Of a stretch of 64,000 nt of DNA, positions 62,694 to 64,000 are shown in pieces; position 1 is the first letter of the stretch, and every line of letters starts with the position of its first letter. The stretch lies in the NCBI GenBank assembly GCA_023391815.1, contig JAEWAF010000043.1:124001-188000 (forward strand), given 5' to 3'. The notes under the pieces were generated by a model that did no database searches, was not told the DNA's origin, and was given only the letters and a program-made list of their open reading frames with translations. The translations under genes were made by a program, and so were the position numbers. Source of the DNA: Pseudomonadota bacterium (GTDB lineage: Bacteria > Pseudomonadota > Gammaproteobacteria > Steroidobacterales > Steroidobacteraceae).

Positions 62694-64000
62694 TCAGACC
62701 CGACCGGCGGCGCGAATTGCGGCGGACTGCTCGGTGCTCTGTATCAGCATCGCCGCCAAGGCGCCGCGATCGCATTTGCCATTGGCATTGCGTGGCAACT
62801 GGCCCATCACATGCACTTCCGCAGGCACCATATACGCCGGCAGTTGCATGCGACAGTGATGGCGAATCCGTTCCGTCATGTCGGCCGGTGCATCGGGAGC
62901 GGCCACGGCCGCGACGACCACCCGCTGGCCCAGGTTGTCGTCCTGCAAGCCCACGACCGCGGATTCCACGACGTGCGGCAGCTCGGCGATCACCTCTTCG
63001 ATCTCGGTGGGGCTGATGCGATAGCCGGAGCTCTTGATCAGGTTGTCGCGGCGGCCGATGAAATAAATGAATCCGTCGGCGTCGGTCTTCACCAGATCGC
63101 CCGACCACACCGCAGTCTCCTCACGGGTCAGTTGTGACAACGGTTTCGGCAGCGGTTTGAAACGTTGTCGGGTCAGCTCCGAGTCGTTCCAATAGCCGAG
63201 CGTCACCAGCGAGCCCCGGTGCACGAGCTCGCCCACTTCACCCGGCTGACACTGCTTGCCCTCGGCATTGAGCACCAGGATCTCCTGGCCGGGGATCGCT
63301 TTACCGATCGAGCCGAGATGCTGTTCGAGTTGCGAGGGTTCGAGATAAGTCGAGCGGAATGCCTCGGTGAGACCGTACATGCAGAAGACCTGCGTATTCG
63401 GCAGCCGCGACTGCAGATTCCTGATCACGCTCACTGGCAAGGCGCCGCCGGAGTTGGTGATATATCGCAATGACTTCACCACGGCTTGCGGCCATTCCAA
63501 CGTGGCCAGATGCATCCACATCGTCGGCACGCCGGCAAGCGCAGTGATACGTTCGGCCACCATGTCCTGTAACAATGCCGCCGGTAGCGAGAAATTGGTG
63601 AGCACGGCGCATGCGCCTACCGCGAACGCGGTCGTCACCTGACTCAATCCATAGTCGAAGCTCAGCGGCAACGCGACCAGCACGCGGTCCGAGGCTGTGT
63701 TCTTGAGATAGCCGGACACCGTGAGGGCGCCGGCGACCAGATTTCGGTGAGAGACAACCACCCCCTTCGGTCGACCCGTGCTGCCGGAGGTATAGAGCAA
63801 GGCGGCGGGATCGTTGTCGATGGCGGGGCTCTCGACCCGGACATCGCTGGCGATGAGTTGGTCGTATCTCAGACCCTCGACGCCGCTTTGAGCGGCATCA
63901 CACCACACCACGGTGGAGATCGTTGGACAACGCGGAATCGAGTCCTCGACCACCACGGCGGCCGTCTGAGATGCAACGAGCGCGATGGCGCCAGCATCGT
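62694..64000 (-). CDS. AMP-dependent acyl-CoA synthetase/acyl-AMP ligase, partial
   Basis: The C-terminal 435 residues of an adenylate-forming enzyme; the N-terminus is beyond the right edge and the frame stays open to 64000. A3 is ALLYTSGSTGRPKGVVVSH; A5 MYGLTEAFRST; A7 VWSGDLVKTDADGF; A8 GRRDNLIKSSGYRISPTEIEE; A10 LPRNANGKCDRGAL with the catalytic Lys. The set fits acyl-CoA ligases, including those tied to exosortase or polyketide loci. Substrate cannot be set from this portion. Confidence 0.9.
   Translation of the reverse strand, partial: DAGAIALVASQTAAVVVEDSIPRCPTISTVVWCDAAQSGVEGLRYDQLIASDVRVESPAIDNDPAALLYTSGSTGRPKGVVVSHRNLVAGALTVSGYLKNTASDRVLVALPLSFDYGLSQVTTAFAVGACAVLTNFSLPAALLQDMVAERITALAGVPTMWMHLATLEWPQAVVKSLRYITNSGGALPVSVIRNLQSRLPNTQVFCMYGLTEAFRSTYLEPSQLEQHLGSIGKAIPGQEILVLNAEGKQCQPGEVGELVHRGSLVTLGYWNDSELTRQRFKPLPKPLSQLTREETAVWSGDLVKTDADGFIYFIGRRDNLIKSSGYRISPTEIEEVIAELPHVVESAVVGLQDDNLGQRVVVAAVAAPDAPADMTERIRHHCRMQLPAYMVPAEVHVMGQLPRNANGKCDRGALAAMLIQSTEQSAAIRAAGRV

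Overview
The window is GC-rich, densely coded chromosomal DNA of a free-living Gram-negative bacterium. TonB-dependent receptors, lipoproteins with lipoboxes, a PilU-type ATPase, a GlrK/QseG/GlrR two-component cassette, SrkA, GalE and TypA point to Gammaproteobacteria. The combination of SapC, cupin and flavin-dependent halogenase genes beside TonB receptors, plus an isoquinoline-oxidoreductase-type molybdoenzyme, suggests a Steroidobacter/Xanthomonadales-like organism; that placement is inference. I saw no tRNA, rRNA, CRISPR array, transposase, phage gene or obvious pseudogene.

Layout. 0-13 kb is mixed housekeeping and accessory genes: a partial glutathione S-transferase, a HAD phosphatase, a 5'-3' exonuclease, a TPR protein, a TetR operon with a ThuA-like protein, an APC permease with an exported methyltransferase, the two-subunit IorAB-type oxidoreductase, and a large exported esterase. 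13.1-23.6 kb is a glycan-utilisation locus on the minus strand: TonB receptor, GH27 alpha-galactosidase/N-acetylgalactosaminidase, DMT transporter, GatZ/KbaZ, AgaS, GlcNAc-kinase-like kinase and exported amidohydrolase. It forms one tightly overlapping seven-gene operon, with a divergent DeoR-family regulator and repeated CTTTCGTTT sites in the shared promoter region. The logic is outer-membrane import, alpha-linked sugar removal, phosphorylation, isomerisation/deamination and tagatose-phosphate metabolism.

23.6-26.3 kb carries DUF4112, pilU and a first sapC. 26.3-33.4 kb is a TonB receptor, sapC, cupin and halogenase operon. Its 611-bp upstream region holds two LacI-type operator-like palindromes, and a strong hairpin separates the receptor from the downstream genes. 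34-40.5 kb holds a 2OG-Fe(II) oxygenase and a small envelope-polysaccharide island: deacetylase, GT4, kinase, flippase-like protein and CapK/PaaK-like adenylate enzyme. 40.5-46.1 kb has a four-PAS/GAF/GGDEF/EAL protein and TypA.

46.2-50.1 kb is the most novel-looking part. A DUF4331-DUF4198-AraC operon and a 59-aa cysteine-rich protein share a near-palindromic element centred on TTAGCTAA, placed 57-58 nt upstream of each start. The DUF4331 start is also preceded by a perfect 13-bp hairpin. An AlkB-family gene lies between them. 50.1-64 kb continues with a lipoprotein/metalloprotease pair, srkA, galE, glrK-qseG-glrR ending in a good intrinsic terminator, a sorbosone-dehydrogenase-like protein, a YdcF-like protein, a tandem pair of SGNH hydrolases, a low-molecular-weight phosphatase and a partial AMP-dependent acyl ligase running off the right edge.
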